A stretch of 64,000 nt of DNA, taken from NCBI RefSeq assembly GCF_900636545.1, contig NZ_LR134290.1, forward strand, positions 5,128,838 through 5,192,837. The letters are read 5' to 3'. Below the pieces are notes generated by a model. The model made no database searches and was not told the DNA's origin. It saw only the letters and a list, made by a program, of their open reading frames with translations. Positions within the stretch are counted from its first letter, which is position 1. Each line of letters opens with the position of its first letter. The DNA comes from Pseudomonas mendocina. Lineage in GTDB: Bacteria > Pseudomonadota > Gammaproteobacteria > Pseudomonadales > Pseudomonadaceae. Positions 36,501 through 44,088 of the stretch are shown here, piece after piece. The translations under genes and the position numbers were made by a program.

Positions 36501-37335
36501 GCGCCTGCGGCGCCTCGGGGTTGGACAGGGCGAAGCCAGTGGTATTGACGATCAACGCGGCGCTGGTTTCGTCCAGCCAGGCCTGCACCTGATCCAGGCA
36601 GGCCGGCTCCTTGAGGCTGGCCACGGCCATCGGCAGCGGGTTGAGGCCCTGACGAACGAGGTGCGCGCAGAAGGTATCGACGAACGCGGTGTTCGCCGAT
36701 TGCACGTGGTTACGATAGAACAACAGCGCCACCACAGGCGCGGCGGGTTGCCACTGCGCCCGCCAATCGGCTAACTGGGCAGGACTGCGTTGTGGGTGAT
36801 AGAGACCGACGCGCGGCAGCGGTTGCGGCTCCTGCCATGTGTCGTCTCGCCCTAACCAGCGGCTGCCGATGCAGCGGAACAACTGGCGGGCATTGTCCAA
36901 GCCGCCCTGCCGCAGGTACTGCCAGAGCCGCTGGCTGTCCTCTTCGCTGACGTTGCCGAGGGCATTCAACTCCGGGTCGGGCTTGTCATCACCCGGCACC
37001 ATGATCACCGTGGCGCCGCGCGCGCCCAGCTCTACCAGACGCTCCACGCCGTAGCGCCAGTAGCTGACGCCACCATGCACCGAAATCAGAATGACCTTGG
37101 CATGCTGCAGCACCTGCTCGACGTAATAATCCACCGAGGCGTTATTGCTCAGTTGCGCCGGGCTGGTCAGGCGCAGGCTGGGGTAGTCATCCGGCAGTTG
37201 CCGGGCGGCTTCGGCCAACAACGACAAGTGCGAATCCCCCGTGCACAGGATCACCAGCTCGGCAGGCGTCTGGCCAAGGTCGGCGATGCTGTCGGCCGGC
37301 AGTTGGGCGCCGGGCTGGGTGCGTAGGAGATGCAT
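33586..37335 (-). CDS. cobN: cobaltochelatase subunit CobN
   Basis: 1249 residues, full length for the family. Large subunit that binds the corrin ring and cobalt in the ATP-dependent chelation of hydrogenobyrinic acid a,c-diamide. Visible marks: the N-terminal ALIVNTTGFAL region, DALIHVGKHGNLEWLPGKS, GCWPQALIGPLPNIYPFIVN and NPKWIEGMKRHGYKGAFE near the C terminus. Needs the ChlI-like and VWA partners, encoded at 26945-28638. Ninety-one bases after cobW, separated by a REP palindrome; both are probably under the cobalamin riboswitch at 38585. Confidence 0.95.
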   Translation of the reverse strand: MHLLRTQPGAQLPADSIADLGQTPAELVILCTGDSHLSLLAEAARQLPDDYPSLRLTSPAQLSNNASVDYYVEQVLQHAKVILISVHGGVSYWRYGVERLVELGARGATVIMVPGDDKPDPELNALGNVSEEDSQRLWQYLRQGGLDNARQLFRCIGSRWLGRDDTWQEPQPLPRVGLYHPQRSPAQLADWRAQWQPAAPVVALLFYRNHVQSANTAFVDTFCAHLVRQGLNPLPMAVASLKEPACLDQVQAWLDETSAALIVNTTGFALSNPEAPQARVFRRDIPVLQAICSLDNQAQWQASAQGLGSRDLAMHVVLPELDGRLIGTAISFKGLAWRSERSQSDVVCYQAHEPGMAYIAELASNWCQLATKSNDQKRIGLILANYPTRDGRIGNGVGLDTPAAALNILRALQAQGYPVDNLPDSGTALVHSLLGGVTNDLDGLDTRPCAQSLALDDYLGFFHSLPLANQRAVRERWGEPQDDPMFRGGRMMVAGLRFGLTFVGIQPARGYQLDAAAVYHDPDLVPPHGYIAFYAWLRTAFAADALIHVGKHGNLEWLPGKSVGLSEGCWPQALIGPLPNIYPFIVNDPGEGAQAKRRTQAVIIDHLMPPLTRAESYGPLRDLERLADEYYDASQLDQRRAVELRGEILAKVREASLDRELGLQLNDDADSWLPQLDAYLCDLKESQIRDGLHVFGESPSGQLRRDTLLALLRIPRGDGQGANASLLRALARGLELGLDPLDCDMGQPWDGLRPQALQAVDNSLWRTVGDTRERLELLALELIVRRLNGEQIDAFGAEVALILDGLAEHIAPLLDACGDAEMGGLLAALEGRFVPAGPSGAPSRGRLDVLPTGRNFFTVDVRHLPTPTAWRLGVQAADRLLERHLQDEGDHLRQLGLSVWGTATMRTGGDDIAQALALMGVRPVWQPGSQRVERFEVLPLEQLGRPRVDVTLRVSGFFRDAFSNLIRLFDEAVQAVIELDEPEDMNPLSARVWRESLALKDGGLDEAEARRQAGWRVFGAKPGAYGAGVQNAIEERLWQSRADLAEVYLNWGGYAYGSGAEGAPARQRFVERLEQMQAVLHNQDNREHDILDSNDYYQFQGGMLAAVETLRGLKVASYFGDNSQPDTPRIRSLKEELSRVVRARAANPKWIEGMKRHGYKGAFELAATIDYLFAFDATSELVDDHQYALLTDAYLLDRDTRDFIQQHNPGALNDILERLLEAQQRGLWENPGEYREALENLLLDSEEGV

Positions 37336-37360
37336 GTTCGCTCCGAGGGAGGCGCGAATC

Positions 37361-37420
37361 GTGGGAGGGGCTTTAGCCGCGACTATCCGCGAACCGGATC
37401 GCGGCTAAAGCCCCTCCCAC
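37361..37420. repeat. REP-type palindrome between cobW and cobN
   Basis: Perfect 22-base inverted arms (37361-37382 and 37399-37420) starting GTGGGAGGGGCTTTAGCC, with a 16-base centre. Same family as the elements at 9541, 33069 and 59141. In the cobW-cobN message it would form a very stable hairpin and could lower or protect expression of one side. Confidence 0.9.
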
Positions 37421-37426
37421 AATCAC

Positions 37427-38476
37427 TCAGGCCAGCGCCGCCTTCAACTCGGCCTCGATGGCAGCACGGTCGAGCTGCTGGCCGATCACCACCAGGCGGC
37501 TGATGCGCTGCTCGTCGGCTTGCCAGGCGCGGTCGAAGTGGCGGTCGAAGCGCTGACCGACACCCTGCACCAGCAGACGCATGGGTTTGCCAGGGATGGC
37601 GGCGAAGCCCTTGACCCGCAGAATGCCGTACTTGGTCACTGTATCCTTCAGCGCAGCCAGCAGGCGCGCCTCCTCGGTTTCCGGTAGTTCCACGTGGAAC
37701 GAGTCGAATTCTTCGTGATCGTGGTCTTCGTCTTCATCGTCGTGGTGGGTGCGACGGCTGTCGATATGCAGCTCGGTTTCACTGTTCAGGCCCAGCAACA
37801 CGCTCAATGGCAGATCACCACCATGGGCCTCGATCACCTTGACCGCTGGCGGCAGCTCCTCGGCCACCTCGGCGCGCACCGCCGCCAGGGCTTCGGCGTC
37901 GAGCAGGTCGGCCTTGTTGAGGATGACCAGGTCGGCGCTGGCCAGCTGGTCGGCGAACAGCTCGTGCAGCGGCGACTCATGGTCGAGGTTGGGGTCGAGC
38001 TTGCGCTGCTCGTCCACCTGATCGGGGAAGGCGGCGAAGGTGCCGGCAGCCACCGCCGGGCTGTCGACCACGGTGATCACCGCGTCGACCGTGCAGGCGT
38101 TGCGGATTTCCGGCCAGTTGAAGGCCTGCACCAGCGGCTTGGGCAGGGCCAGACCGCTGGTTTCGATCAGGATATGGTCGAGGTCGCCACGGCGTGCCAC
38201 CAGCTCGCGCATCACCGGGAAGAATTCTTCCTGCACGGTGCAGCACAGGCAGCCGTTGGCCAGCTCGAAGACGCGACCATTGGCCTCCTCCTCGCTGCAG
38301 CCGATGGAGCACTGCTTGAGGATCTCGCCGTCGATGCCCAACTCGCCGAACTCGTTGACGATCACCGCGATACGACGACCGCCGGCATTGGCCAGCAGAT
38401 GGCGCAGCAGGGTGGTTTTGCCGGCACCGAGAAAACCGGTGACGATAGTGACTGGCAGTTTGGCGAGGGTTTTCAT
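37427..38476 (-). CDS. cobW: CobW-type GTPase (metallochaperone)
   Basis: 349 residues from ATG 38476. G3E P-loop GTPase: Walker A GFLGAGKTTLLRHLL, the metal-binding NGCLCCTVQEEF (C-x-C-C), DHILIETSGLALPKP and the guanine-specificity NKADLLD. Between the GTPase and the C-terminal CobW domain lies a His/Asp-rich stretch (THHDDEDEDHDHEEFDSFH, about 245-265) suited to binding Co(II) or Zn(II). It is thought to deliver cobalt to CobN. It leads the minus-strand unit behind the second cobalamin riboswitch, and carries a parS palindrome at 37687-37700. Confidence 0.93.
   Translation of the reverse strand: MKTLAKLPVTIVTGFLGAGKTTLLRHLLANAGGRRIAVIVNEFGELGIDGEILKQCSIGCSEEEANGRVFELANGCLCCTVQEEFFPVMRELVARRGDLDHILIETSGLALPKPLVQAFNWPEIRNACTVDAVITVVDSPAVAAGTFAAFPDQVDEQRKLDPNLDHESPLHELFADQLASADLVILNKADLLDAEALAAVRAEVAEELPPAVKVIEAHGGDLPLSVLLGLNSETELHIDSRRTHHDDEDEDHDHEEFDSFHVELPETEEARLLAALKDTVTKYGILRVKGFAAIPGKPMRLLVQGVGQRFDRHFDRAWQADEQRISRLVVIGQQLDRAAIEAELKAALA
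37687..37700. other. parS centromere-like site (perfect palindrome) within cobW
   Basis: GTTCCACGTGGAAC is a perfect 14-base palindrome equal to the core of the bacterial parS consensus TGTTTCACGTGAAACA in its pseudomonad form. It lies in the cobW codons for SFHVEL. ParB (encoded at 54423) binds such sites to organise and segregate the origin region. The site is about 26 kb from the rpmH-side origin. No second equally good copy was found in the window. Confidence 0.8.
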
Positions 38477-38584
38477 CAGGGGCCCCGTGGAGTCGATAAG
38501 TTCGGCGGACGGGTACGCGCAGGCGGGCACGCAAGGGCGTGCTGGCCGCGTCGGATCACCCCGTCCGAGCAAGTGGCTGGTCTA

Positions 38585-38752
38585 TCGAGGCAGGTCTCCT
38601 GGCTCACGGTCTGCACGCTGTGCGTCCTTCACCTTCCCGCTTGAGGCAGTGGTGTATCGAAGGAGTTGCGACCGTTTACAGTTGCGGGGGCAGCCAGGGC
38701 ATCGACCCTGTTCCCTCTTAGCTCCCCGGCGGCTTGCCGGGAAGAACCTCGA
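38585..38752 (-). promoter_or_regulatory. cobalamin riboswitch upstream of cobW-cobN
   Basis: Read on the minus strand: P1 arms TCGAGG (38747-38752) and CCTCGA (38585-38590), the AGCTAAGAGGGAA block, GCTGCCCCCGCAACTGTAAA, GCCTCAAGCGGGAAGG and the B12 box GCCAGGAGACCTGCC (38589-38603). All core parts are present in order. It should lower cobW-cobN expression when adenosylcobalamin is plentiful. Between it and the cobW start lie about 108 bases that form the expression platform. The divergent cobE gene starts 100 bases beyond the aptamer 5' end. Confidence 0.95.
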
Positions 38753-38852
38753 AAGCGAGAAGGCTACGCAGGCCGCGGCGGCCGGTCAATCGCGGTTGAC
38801 CGCTGGCAGGTGCCATGATGAGCTACGCCACCCTCCCACACGAATACCGCTC

Positions 38853-39281
38853 ATGACCGCCAGCCACCTAGATCCCCCCGCCGCCATGGTGGTTGCCGGC
38901 CTAGGCTGTCGGCGTGGATGTGCACAGGACGAATTGCTCGACCTGCTGACCCACAGCCTGGCTCGGCATGAGCTGACGGTGGACAACCTTGCCGGCCTGG
39001 CCAGCATCGCCCAAAAGCGCGACGAAACCGGCCTGCATGGCCTGGCCGAGCATTTGGGCCTGGAGTTGGTGTTCTTCGCCCCAGAGCAACTGAACACCTA
39101 TCAAGCCATGGCAATCGGCAATTCATTGACCCTGGCAGCTGCAGGCAGCCCTGCCGTAGCCGAGCCTTGCGCACTGGCACTGGCAGCGCGCATGGGCGCA
39201 TCGCCCTGCCTGCTCGGCGAGAAAAACCGCAGTGCCAGCGCCACTTGCGCGCTGGCCACCTTCGATAGAGAACTTGCATGA
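38853..39281 (+). CDS. cobE: CobE, CbiG C-terminal domain homologue
   Basis: 142 residues from ATG 38853. Single CbiG_C domain: VVAGLGCRRGCAQDELLDLL at the N terminus, ASIAQKRDETGLHGLAEHLG and the CALALAARMG region. CobE is required for aerobic cobalamin synthesis, though its exact reaction is not established. The rest of a CbiG-like protein is fused to CobJ at 7851, so this organism carries the two parts of CbiG on separate genes about 30 kb apart. Its stop overlaps the cobM start by four bases (ATGA). Start chosen because family members begin here. Confidence 0.9.
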   Translation: MTASHLDPPAAMVVAGLGCRRGCAQDELLDLLTHSLARHELTVDNLAGLASIAQKRDETGLHGLAEHLGLELVFFAPEQLNTYQAMAIGNSLTLAAAGSPAVAEPCALALAARMGASPCLLGEKNRSASATCALATFDRELA

Positions 39282-40033
39282 CCGTCTACTTTATCGGTGC
39301 CGGCCCCGGCAACCCCGAACTGATCACCGTCAAGGGCCAGCGACTTATCCACAACTGCCCGGTGATTCTCTATGCAGGGTCACTGGTGCCCGAGGCCGTG
39401 CTGCAAGGCCACAGTGCCAAACAGGTGGTGAACACCGCCGAGCTGCACCTGGGCGAGATTATCGAGCTGCTGCGCCAGGCCCATGCACGCGGCCAGGACG
39501 TGGCCCGCGTGCATTCCGGCGACCCATCGCTGTACGGTGCCATCGGCGAACAGATTCGCGAGCTGCGTGCCCTAGGTATTCCCTTCGAGATCATTCCCGG
39601 CGTTACCGCCACCGCCGCCTGCGCGGCCTTGCTGGAAAGCGAGCTGACCCTGCCCGGTATCGCTCAGACAGTGATCCTCACGCGCTACGGCACCACCTCG
39701 CCGATGCCTGAGGGTGAGCAGTTACATGACCTTGCCCGGCATCGCGCGACCATGGCCATCCACCTCGGCGTGCGCCAGTTAGCGGCCATCGTTGGCGAAC
39801 TGCTGCCGCACTACGGTGCCGACTGCCCCATCGCGGTTATCCACAGAGCGAGTTGGCCGGATCAGGATTGGGTGCTGGGCACCCTGGCCGATATCGAAGA
39901 GAAAGTTGCCGTCAAGGGCTTTCGCCGCACGGCATTGATCCTCGTTGGGCGGGTGCTCGATCCCGCTGCGTTTGCAGAGTCGGCGCTATATGACGCCACT
40001 CATAGCCATCTCTACCGCCTTGGTAACGATTGA
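39278..40033 (+). CDS. cobM: precorrin-4 C11-methyltransferase
   Basis: 251 residues. SAM-dependent C11 methylation of precorrin-4 to precorrin-5, between CobJ and CobF. Tetrapyrrole methylase marks: VYFIGAGPGNPELITVKGQR, RVHSGDPSLYGAIGEQIREL, EIIPGVTATAACAAL, LTRYGTTSPMPEGEQL and the C-terminal ALILVGRVLD. Coupled to cobE by an ATGA overlap. No riboswitch precedes this pair on the plus strand; the promoter must lie in 38753-38852, next to the divergent riboswitch. Two exact DnaA nonamers fall within the gene (39345, 39837). Confidence 0.94.
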   Translation: MTVYFIGAGPGNPELITVKGQRLIHNCPVILYAGSLVPEAVLQGHSAKQVVNTAELHLGEIIELLRQAHARGQDVARVHSGDPSLYGAIGEQIRELRALGIPFEIIPGVTATAACAALLESELTLPGIAQTVILTRYGTTSPMPEGEQLHDLARHRATMAIHLGVRQLAAIVGELLPHYGADCPIAVIHRASWPDQDWVLGTLADIEEKVAVKGFRRTALILVGRVLDPAAFAESALYDATHSHLYRLGND

Positions 40034-40254
40034 GCCTGGCGAGAAACCGTACAGTTTGCTGAGATCCCCGCCAAATAAGGCGTTCATATACTTATAAACA
40101 AGATAGGAAGCCTGTTATCCAAGCCCTCTGTGGATATCCGACATGTAAACGAACAATTTCTGTACAAGTCTCTGAGAGGCCCTATTTATAAGGCCTACAG
40201 ACAGGTATCACGAGGATATCCACATGTTGGTCCACGGCAACTGTGAGCAACCGC

Positions 40255-40485
40255 CTAGAGCTGCACCTCGACCCGCTTGATACCCAGGCCTCGCAGCTCC
40301 GGTATCACTTCATCCAGGCTGGCAAAGGTTTCTACCTGCTCGGTTTCATCCACTAGAAAGAAGCTGCGGCCGGCATCTTTCTTGAAAAACACGATCCATT
40401 CGGCGATGTTGGCCGGATTGGCCATGATCTGAGTATCGAATAGAACGCCCTCGGCTGTTCTGCGTTTTACATCTGCGCGCTTCAT
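40255..40485 (-). CDS. 76-residue protein of unknown function, divergent from the ParD-like gene
   Basis: 76 residues, not recognised. ATG 40485 has a strong ACAGGAG site eight bases upstream, which supports translation. The protein is soluble and mixed charge: a basic N terminus (MKRADVKRRTAEGV), an aromatic patch (AEWIVFFKKDAGRSFFLVDE) and an acidic C-terminal helix (ASLDEVIPELRGLG) ending KRVEVQL. No cysteine or membrane segment. It is divergent from the ParD-like/aminopeptidase pair across 171 bases containing a 30-base palindrome, and convergent with cobM (221-base gap that is AT-rich and shows no gene). A role tied to that pair is inferred from position. Confidence 0.65.
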   Translation of the reverse strand: MKRADVKRRTAEGVLFDTQIMANPANIAEWIVFFKKDAGRSFFLVDETEQVETFASLDEVIPELRGLGIKRVEVQL

Positions 40486-40616
40486 CCGCTCTCCTGTTCC
40501 AGCATGACTCGGGCCCGCTTGCGGACTTCAGGCAGGCGGGCAGCCCTAGTGTAAAGGATGAGAGAGTCCCATTTGTCCCTGCTACTGATGCTGGTGGGAT
40601 CAAACCCGTTCGTGTT

Positions 40617-40646
40617 TATATATGCTTCATATATGAAACATATATA
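40617..40646. promoter_or_regulatory. 30-base AT-rich palindrome abutting the ParD-like gene's ribosome site
   Basis: The 30 bases form an inverted repeat around a TTCATATATGAA core, with 14 of 15 pairs matching (only C40625/A40638 differ). The last base runs into the SD sequence AGGAG (40646-40650), nine bases before the GTG start at 40657. This is what an autoregulatory operator of a ribbon-helix-helix antitoxin-like protein would look like; as RNA it could also fold over the ribosome site. Confidence 0.75.
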
Positions 40647-40656
40647 GGAGAGCACC

Positions 40657-40869
40657 GTGGGTATCGTCAATATCGATGATAAGTTGCATGACCAAATTCG
40701 CCGGGCAAGCAGCGTCTCGAACCGCTCGATCAACGCCCAGGCCGGCTTCTGGATACGCATCGGTATGCTCTGTGAGATGAACCCGGCGCTGAGTTTCAAT
40801 GAAGTGATGGCCGCGGAAATGCGTGCAGCAGGCGTGGCCGTTCCCCCGCGCATGGCGGATGCGTCATGA
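40657..40869 (+). CDS. ParD-like ribbon-helix-helix protein
   Basis: 70 residues from GTG 40657, with AGGAG just upstream. The N-terminal GIVNIDDKLHDQIRRASSV strand-helix and the second helix SINAQAGFWIRIGMLCE fit a ribbon-helix-helix dimer of the ParD-like group, named after the antitoxin of the ParDE toxin-antitoxin systems. No ParE-type toxin is nearby; instead the stop overlaps the start of a methionine aminopeptidase gene (ATGA), so the two proteins are made together. It likely represses its own promoter through the palindrome immediately upstream. Confidence 0.78.
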   Translation: MGIVNIDDKLHDQIRRASSVSNRSINAQAGFWIRIGMLCEMNPALSFNEVMAAEMRAAGVAVPPRMADAS

Positions 40870-41627
40870 GCAAGACACCTGAGGAGATCGCCCTTATGGC
40901 GGAATCCGGCAGGCTACTAGCCTCCGTATTCGGCTATCTGGATCGGCTGGACCTGCTCGGCATGTCGACCCTGCAGGTCAACGACCTTGTGGATAAGTAC
41001 ATCGTCGAGAAACTCGAGGCACGCCCGGCAAGCAAGGGTCAGTATGGTTTCGCCTATGTCATGAATACTTCACGTAACCAGGTGGTGTGCCATGGAGTCC
41101 CCAGCGCCAAGGAGTTTCTGCGCAGAGGCGATTTCGTGAATTTCGATATCACCCTAGAAAAGAACGGCTACCTAGCCGACTCGAGCAAGGTCTACCTGAT
41201 CGGTGACGTATCGCCGCAGGCGCAGCGACTGATACGCGTGACCTACGAAGCTCTGTGGAAAGGCATCGCTGCCGTACGTCCTGGCGCTCGCCTGGGAGAC
41301 ATTGGCCATGCAATCGAAAGCCATGCGCGTGCGCACGGCTATTCGGTGGTTCGCGACTACTGCGGTCACGGCATCGGCCGGGAAATGCACGAAGCGCCTG
41401 AAGTCCTGCATTGGGGCAAACCCGGCACCGGCCTGACGCTACGCGAAGGCATGACCTTCACCATCGAGCCCATGCTCAATCAGGGAACAGCGGATGTTCG
41501 CACCCTACGCGACGGCTGGACGGTGGTGACCTGCGACGGCCAACTCTCCGCGCAATTCGAGCACACCGTGGCGGTAACTCGCGATGGCGTTCAGGTGCTG
41601 ACGTTACGACCCGACGAAGCGCACTGA
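40866..41627 (+). CDS. map: type I methionine aminopeptidase (extra copy paired with ParD-like gene)
   Basis: 253 residues. Removes N-terminal methionine from nascent proteins. The pita-bread fold residues are all present: substrate histidine in VVCHGVPS, metal ligands D in VNFDITL and D in YLADSSK, H in CGHGIGREMHEAPEV, E in FTIEPM and E in QFEHTVAVT. It should be active. It lacks an N-terminal zinc-finger extension. The essential housekeeping map is usually beside rpsB, so this is probably a second copy. Translationally coupled to the ParD-like gene (four-base overlap). Confidence 0.88.
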   Translation: MSKTPEEIALMAESGRLLASVFGYLDRLDLLGMSTLQVNDLVDKYIVEKLEARPASKGQYGFAYVMNTSRNQVVCHGVPSAKEFLRRGDFVNFDITLEKNGYLADSSKVYLIGDVSPQAQRLIRVTYEALWKGIAAVRPGARLGDIGHAIESHARAHGYSVVRDYCGHGIGREMHEAPEVLHWGKPGTGLTLREGMTFTIEPMLNQGTADVRTLRDGWTVVTCDGQLSAQFEHTVAVTRDGVQVLTLRPDEAH

Positions 41628-41690
41628 TCACATTGGAGGCACGGAAACCCTCTGCGGATAAACGCCTCCGCCATCCGAGCTTCCTTGCCG

Positions 41691-42152
41691 TCAACCTGGG
41701 CAATTCAACTGTTCAGGATGAATCTCGACGGAAAACAGCACGCCATTTCGACCGAGGTAGGAATGTTCCTGATGGAGCCTATGCTTGCGCATCGCAGCCA
41801 TCAGTTGCGGTTCCTTGCAAGCCAGGCGCTCAAGGCCGCTACGGGCCCGTACTTGCATACTGGCCAGGAGTTCCTCGGAGAACATCCGCGCGGGGCGGTC
41901 GATCCGATACCGGTAGAAGATCGTGTCACCACCCATCAGTCCGATGTACTCAAGTGTGGTCAGCGCATCGACCTTCCTGGGAAGCGCGGCGTTCAAACTC
42001 GCCAAACTCTGGGCCAGCTCCGCCTGCTGGGCAACCCGCTCCTGCTCGGCCCTGTGAGCGAAGTAACGACCCGTACCGGCAATGACGATCACAGCCGCGA
42101 TACTCAGGTAAAAATTACGCAGATTGCGCCGTTTCTTCGGCGCCAGCTTCAT
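41691..42152 (-). CDS. membrane-anchored protein of unknown function
   Basis: 153 residues from ATG 42152, which has AGGG at a proper distance; an ATG six bases upstream overlaps that site. A basic N terminus (KLAPKKRRNLRN) and one hydrophobic segment (FYLSIAAVIVIAGTG, about 13-28) indicate a type II membrane anchor, followed by a short helical stretch (EQERVAQQAELAQSLASLNAAL) and a soluble domain with two cysteines (RLACKEP, QLNCPG). No family recognised. It lies upstream of glmS on the same side of the map but is read away from the palindrome module; its stop is 63 bases from the map stop, convergent. Confidence 0.65.
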   Translation of the reverse strand: MKLAPKKRRNLRNFYLSIAAVIVIAGTGRYFAHRAEQERVAQQAELAQSLASLNAALPRKVDALTTLEYIGLMGGDTIFYRYRIDRPARMFSEELLASMQVRARSGLERLACKEPQLMAAMRKHRLHQEHSYLGRNGVLFSVEIHPEQLNCPG

Positions 42153-42186
42153 CAACATCCCTGTCTACCTTTACGAACGAGAAACG

Positions 42187-42207
42187 CCCCCTGGCGGAAC
42201 CAGGGGG
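42187..42207 (-). terminator. intrinsic terminator after glmS
   Basis: On the minus strand CCCCCTGG and CCAGGGGG form an 8-base stem with a five-base loop, followed by CGTTTC. It lies 20 bases beyond the glmS stop. The T-run is short, so efficiency is uncertain. Confidence 0.65.
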
Positions 42208-42227
42208 GTGGCAGCGAATGAGCTAGC

Positions 42228-44078
42228 TCACTCCACCGTTACGCTTTTCGCGAGATTACGCGGCTGGTCGACGTCGGTGCCCTTGAGCACGGCAACGTAG
42301 TACGACAGCAGTTGCAGTGGCACGGTGTAGAGGATCGGCGCGAGCAGGTCATGGATATGCGGCATGGCCACCACATGAGTGCCCTCGCCGTTGCTCATGC
42401 CTGCCTGCTGGTCAGCGAAGACGATCAGCTCACCGCCACGGGCGCGGACTTCCTGCAGATTGGACTTGAGTTTTTCCAACAGCTCATTGTTCGGCGCCAC
42501 GGTGACCACTGGCATGTCGGCGTCGACCAGGGCCAGCGGGCCGTGCTTGAGCTCGCCGGCCGGGTAGGCCTCGGCGTGGATGTAGGAGATTTCCTTGAGC
42601 TTGAGCGCGCCTTCCATGGCCACCGGATACTGCGCGCCACGGCCAAGGAACAGGCTGTGGTGCTTCTCGGCGAACAGCTCGGAGATCTTTTCCACGGTCT
42701 TGTCCATGGCCAGTGCTTCCCCCAGGCGGGTCGGCAGGCGGCGCAGTTCTTCCACCAGTTCGGCGGCCAGCGCCTTGTCCAGGGTGCCGTGCACCTGGCC
42801 GAGGGACAGGGTCAGCAGCATCAGGCCGACCAGCTGGGTAGTGAAGGCCTTGGTCGAAGCCACGCCGATTTCCGGGCCGGCCTGGGTCAGCAGGCACAGG
42901 TCGGATTCGCGTACCAGCGAGCTGGTGCCGACGTTGCAGATCACCAGGCTGGCCAGGTAGCCGCCCTGCCCTGGTGCCTTCTCCTTGGCGTTGCGCAACG
43001 CGGCCAGGGTGTCGGCGGTTTCGCCGGACTGCGAGACGCTGACGAACAAGGTGTCCGGCTGCACTACCACCTTGCGGTAGCGGAACTCGCTGGCCACTTC
43101 GACCTGACAGGGAATCCCGGCCAGTTCTTCCAGCCAGTAACGGGCGACCATGCCGGCGTGGTAGCTGGTGCCGCAGGCGACGATCTGTACGTTCTTCACC
43201 TTGGCAAACAGTTCGGCGGCCTGCGGGCCGAAGGCCTGCACCAGCACGTGGTCGCTGCCCAGTCGACTCTCCAGGGTGCGCTGCACCACCTTGGGCTGCT
43301 CGTGGATTTCCTTGAGCATGAAGTGGCGGTACTCGCCCTTGTCGGCGGCCTCGGCACCTTCGTGGTACTGCACGGCTTCGCGCTGCACCGGCTGACCGGC
43401 TGCGTCCCAGATCTGCACGCCGTCACGACGGATCTCGGCGATATCGCCTTCTTCCAGGTACATGAAACGGTCAGTGACCTGGCGCAGGGCCAGTTGGTCG
43501 GAGGCGAGGAAGTTTTCCCCCAGACCCAGACCGATCACCAGCGGGCTGCCGCTGCGCGCGGCAAGCAGGCGATCCGGCTGCTTCGCGCTGATCACCGCCA
43601 GACCGTATGCGCCGTGCAGTTCCGGGATGGCGGCCTTGAGAGCGGCAGAGAGGTCGCCGAACTGCTGCAGCTTGTGATCGAGCAAGTGGACGATGGTTTC
43701 GGTGTCGGTGTCGGAGTTGAACACGTAGCCCAAGCCCTTGAGGCGCTCGCGCAGCGCTTCGTGATTCTCGATGATGCCGTTGTGCACCACGGCCAGCTCA
43801 TGGCCGGAGAAGTGTGGGTGAGCGTTACGCTCGCTCGGCGCGCCATGAGTAGCCCAGCGCGTGTGGGCGATGCCCAGGCGCCCGGCCAGTGGCTCGGCCT
43901 GCAGGGCGGCCTGCAGCTCGCTGACCTTGCCGACACGGCGGCGGCGATCCAGTGCACCCTGTTCGGTCAGCAGCGCCACGCCGGCGCTGTCATAACCGCG
44001 ATACTCCAGGCGCTTGAGGCCCTCGACCAGGACAGGGGTGATATTGCGCTCGGCGATGGCGCCTACGATTCCACACAT
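42228..44078 (-). CDS. glmS: glutamine-fructose-6-phosphate aminotransferase
   Basis: 616 residues. Makes glucosamine-6-phosphate from fructose-6-phosphate and glutamine, the first committed step to UDP-GlcNAc. The N-terminal Cys of [12 protein letters not shown] is the glutaminase nucleophile; glutaminase motifs ([27 protein letters not shown]) are followed by two SIS domains ([50 protein letters not shown]) and the C-terminal LAKSVTVE. Ten bases after glmR, and in a run with lysE-like and glmU genes. No glmS ribozyme is seen; control here is presumably by GlmR. Confidence 0.97.
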   Translation of the reverse strand: MCGIVGAIAERNITPVLVEGLKRLEYRGYDSAGVALLTEQGALDRRRRVGKVSELQAALQAEPLAGRLGIAHTRWATHGAPSERNAHPHFSGHELAVVHNGIIENHEALRERLKGLGYVFNSDTDTETIVHLLDHKLQQFGDLSAALKAAIPELHGAYGLAVISAKQPDRLLAARSGSPLVIGLGLGENFLASDQLALRQVTDRFMYLEEGDIAEIRRDGVQIWDAAGQPVQREAVQYHEGAEAADKGEYRHFMLKEIHEQPKVVQRTLESRLGSDHVLVQAFGPQAAELFAKVKNVQIVACGTSYHAGMVARYWLEELAGIPCQVEVASEFRYRKVVVQPDTLFVSVSQSGETADTLAALRNAKEKAPGQGGYLASLVICNVGTSSLVRESDLCLLTQAGPEIGVASTKAFTTQLVGLMLLTLSLGQVHGTLDKALAAELVEELRRLPTRLGEALAMDKTVEKISELFAEKHHSLFLGRGAQYPVAMEGALKLKEISYIHAEAYPAGELKHGPLALVDADMPVVTVAPNNELLEKLKSNLQEVRARGGELIVFADQQAGMSNGEGTHVVAMPHIHDLLAPILYTVPLQLLSYYVAVLKGTDVDQPRNLAKSVTVE

Positions 44079-44088
44079 GGGGCTCTCC

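Noticed and set aside
42228-42320. glmS ribozyme or other riboswitch near glmS
   Set aside because: No glmS ribozyme core is present, and the organism group uses other control.
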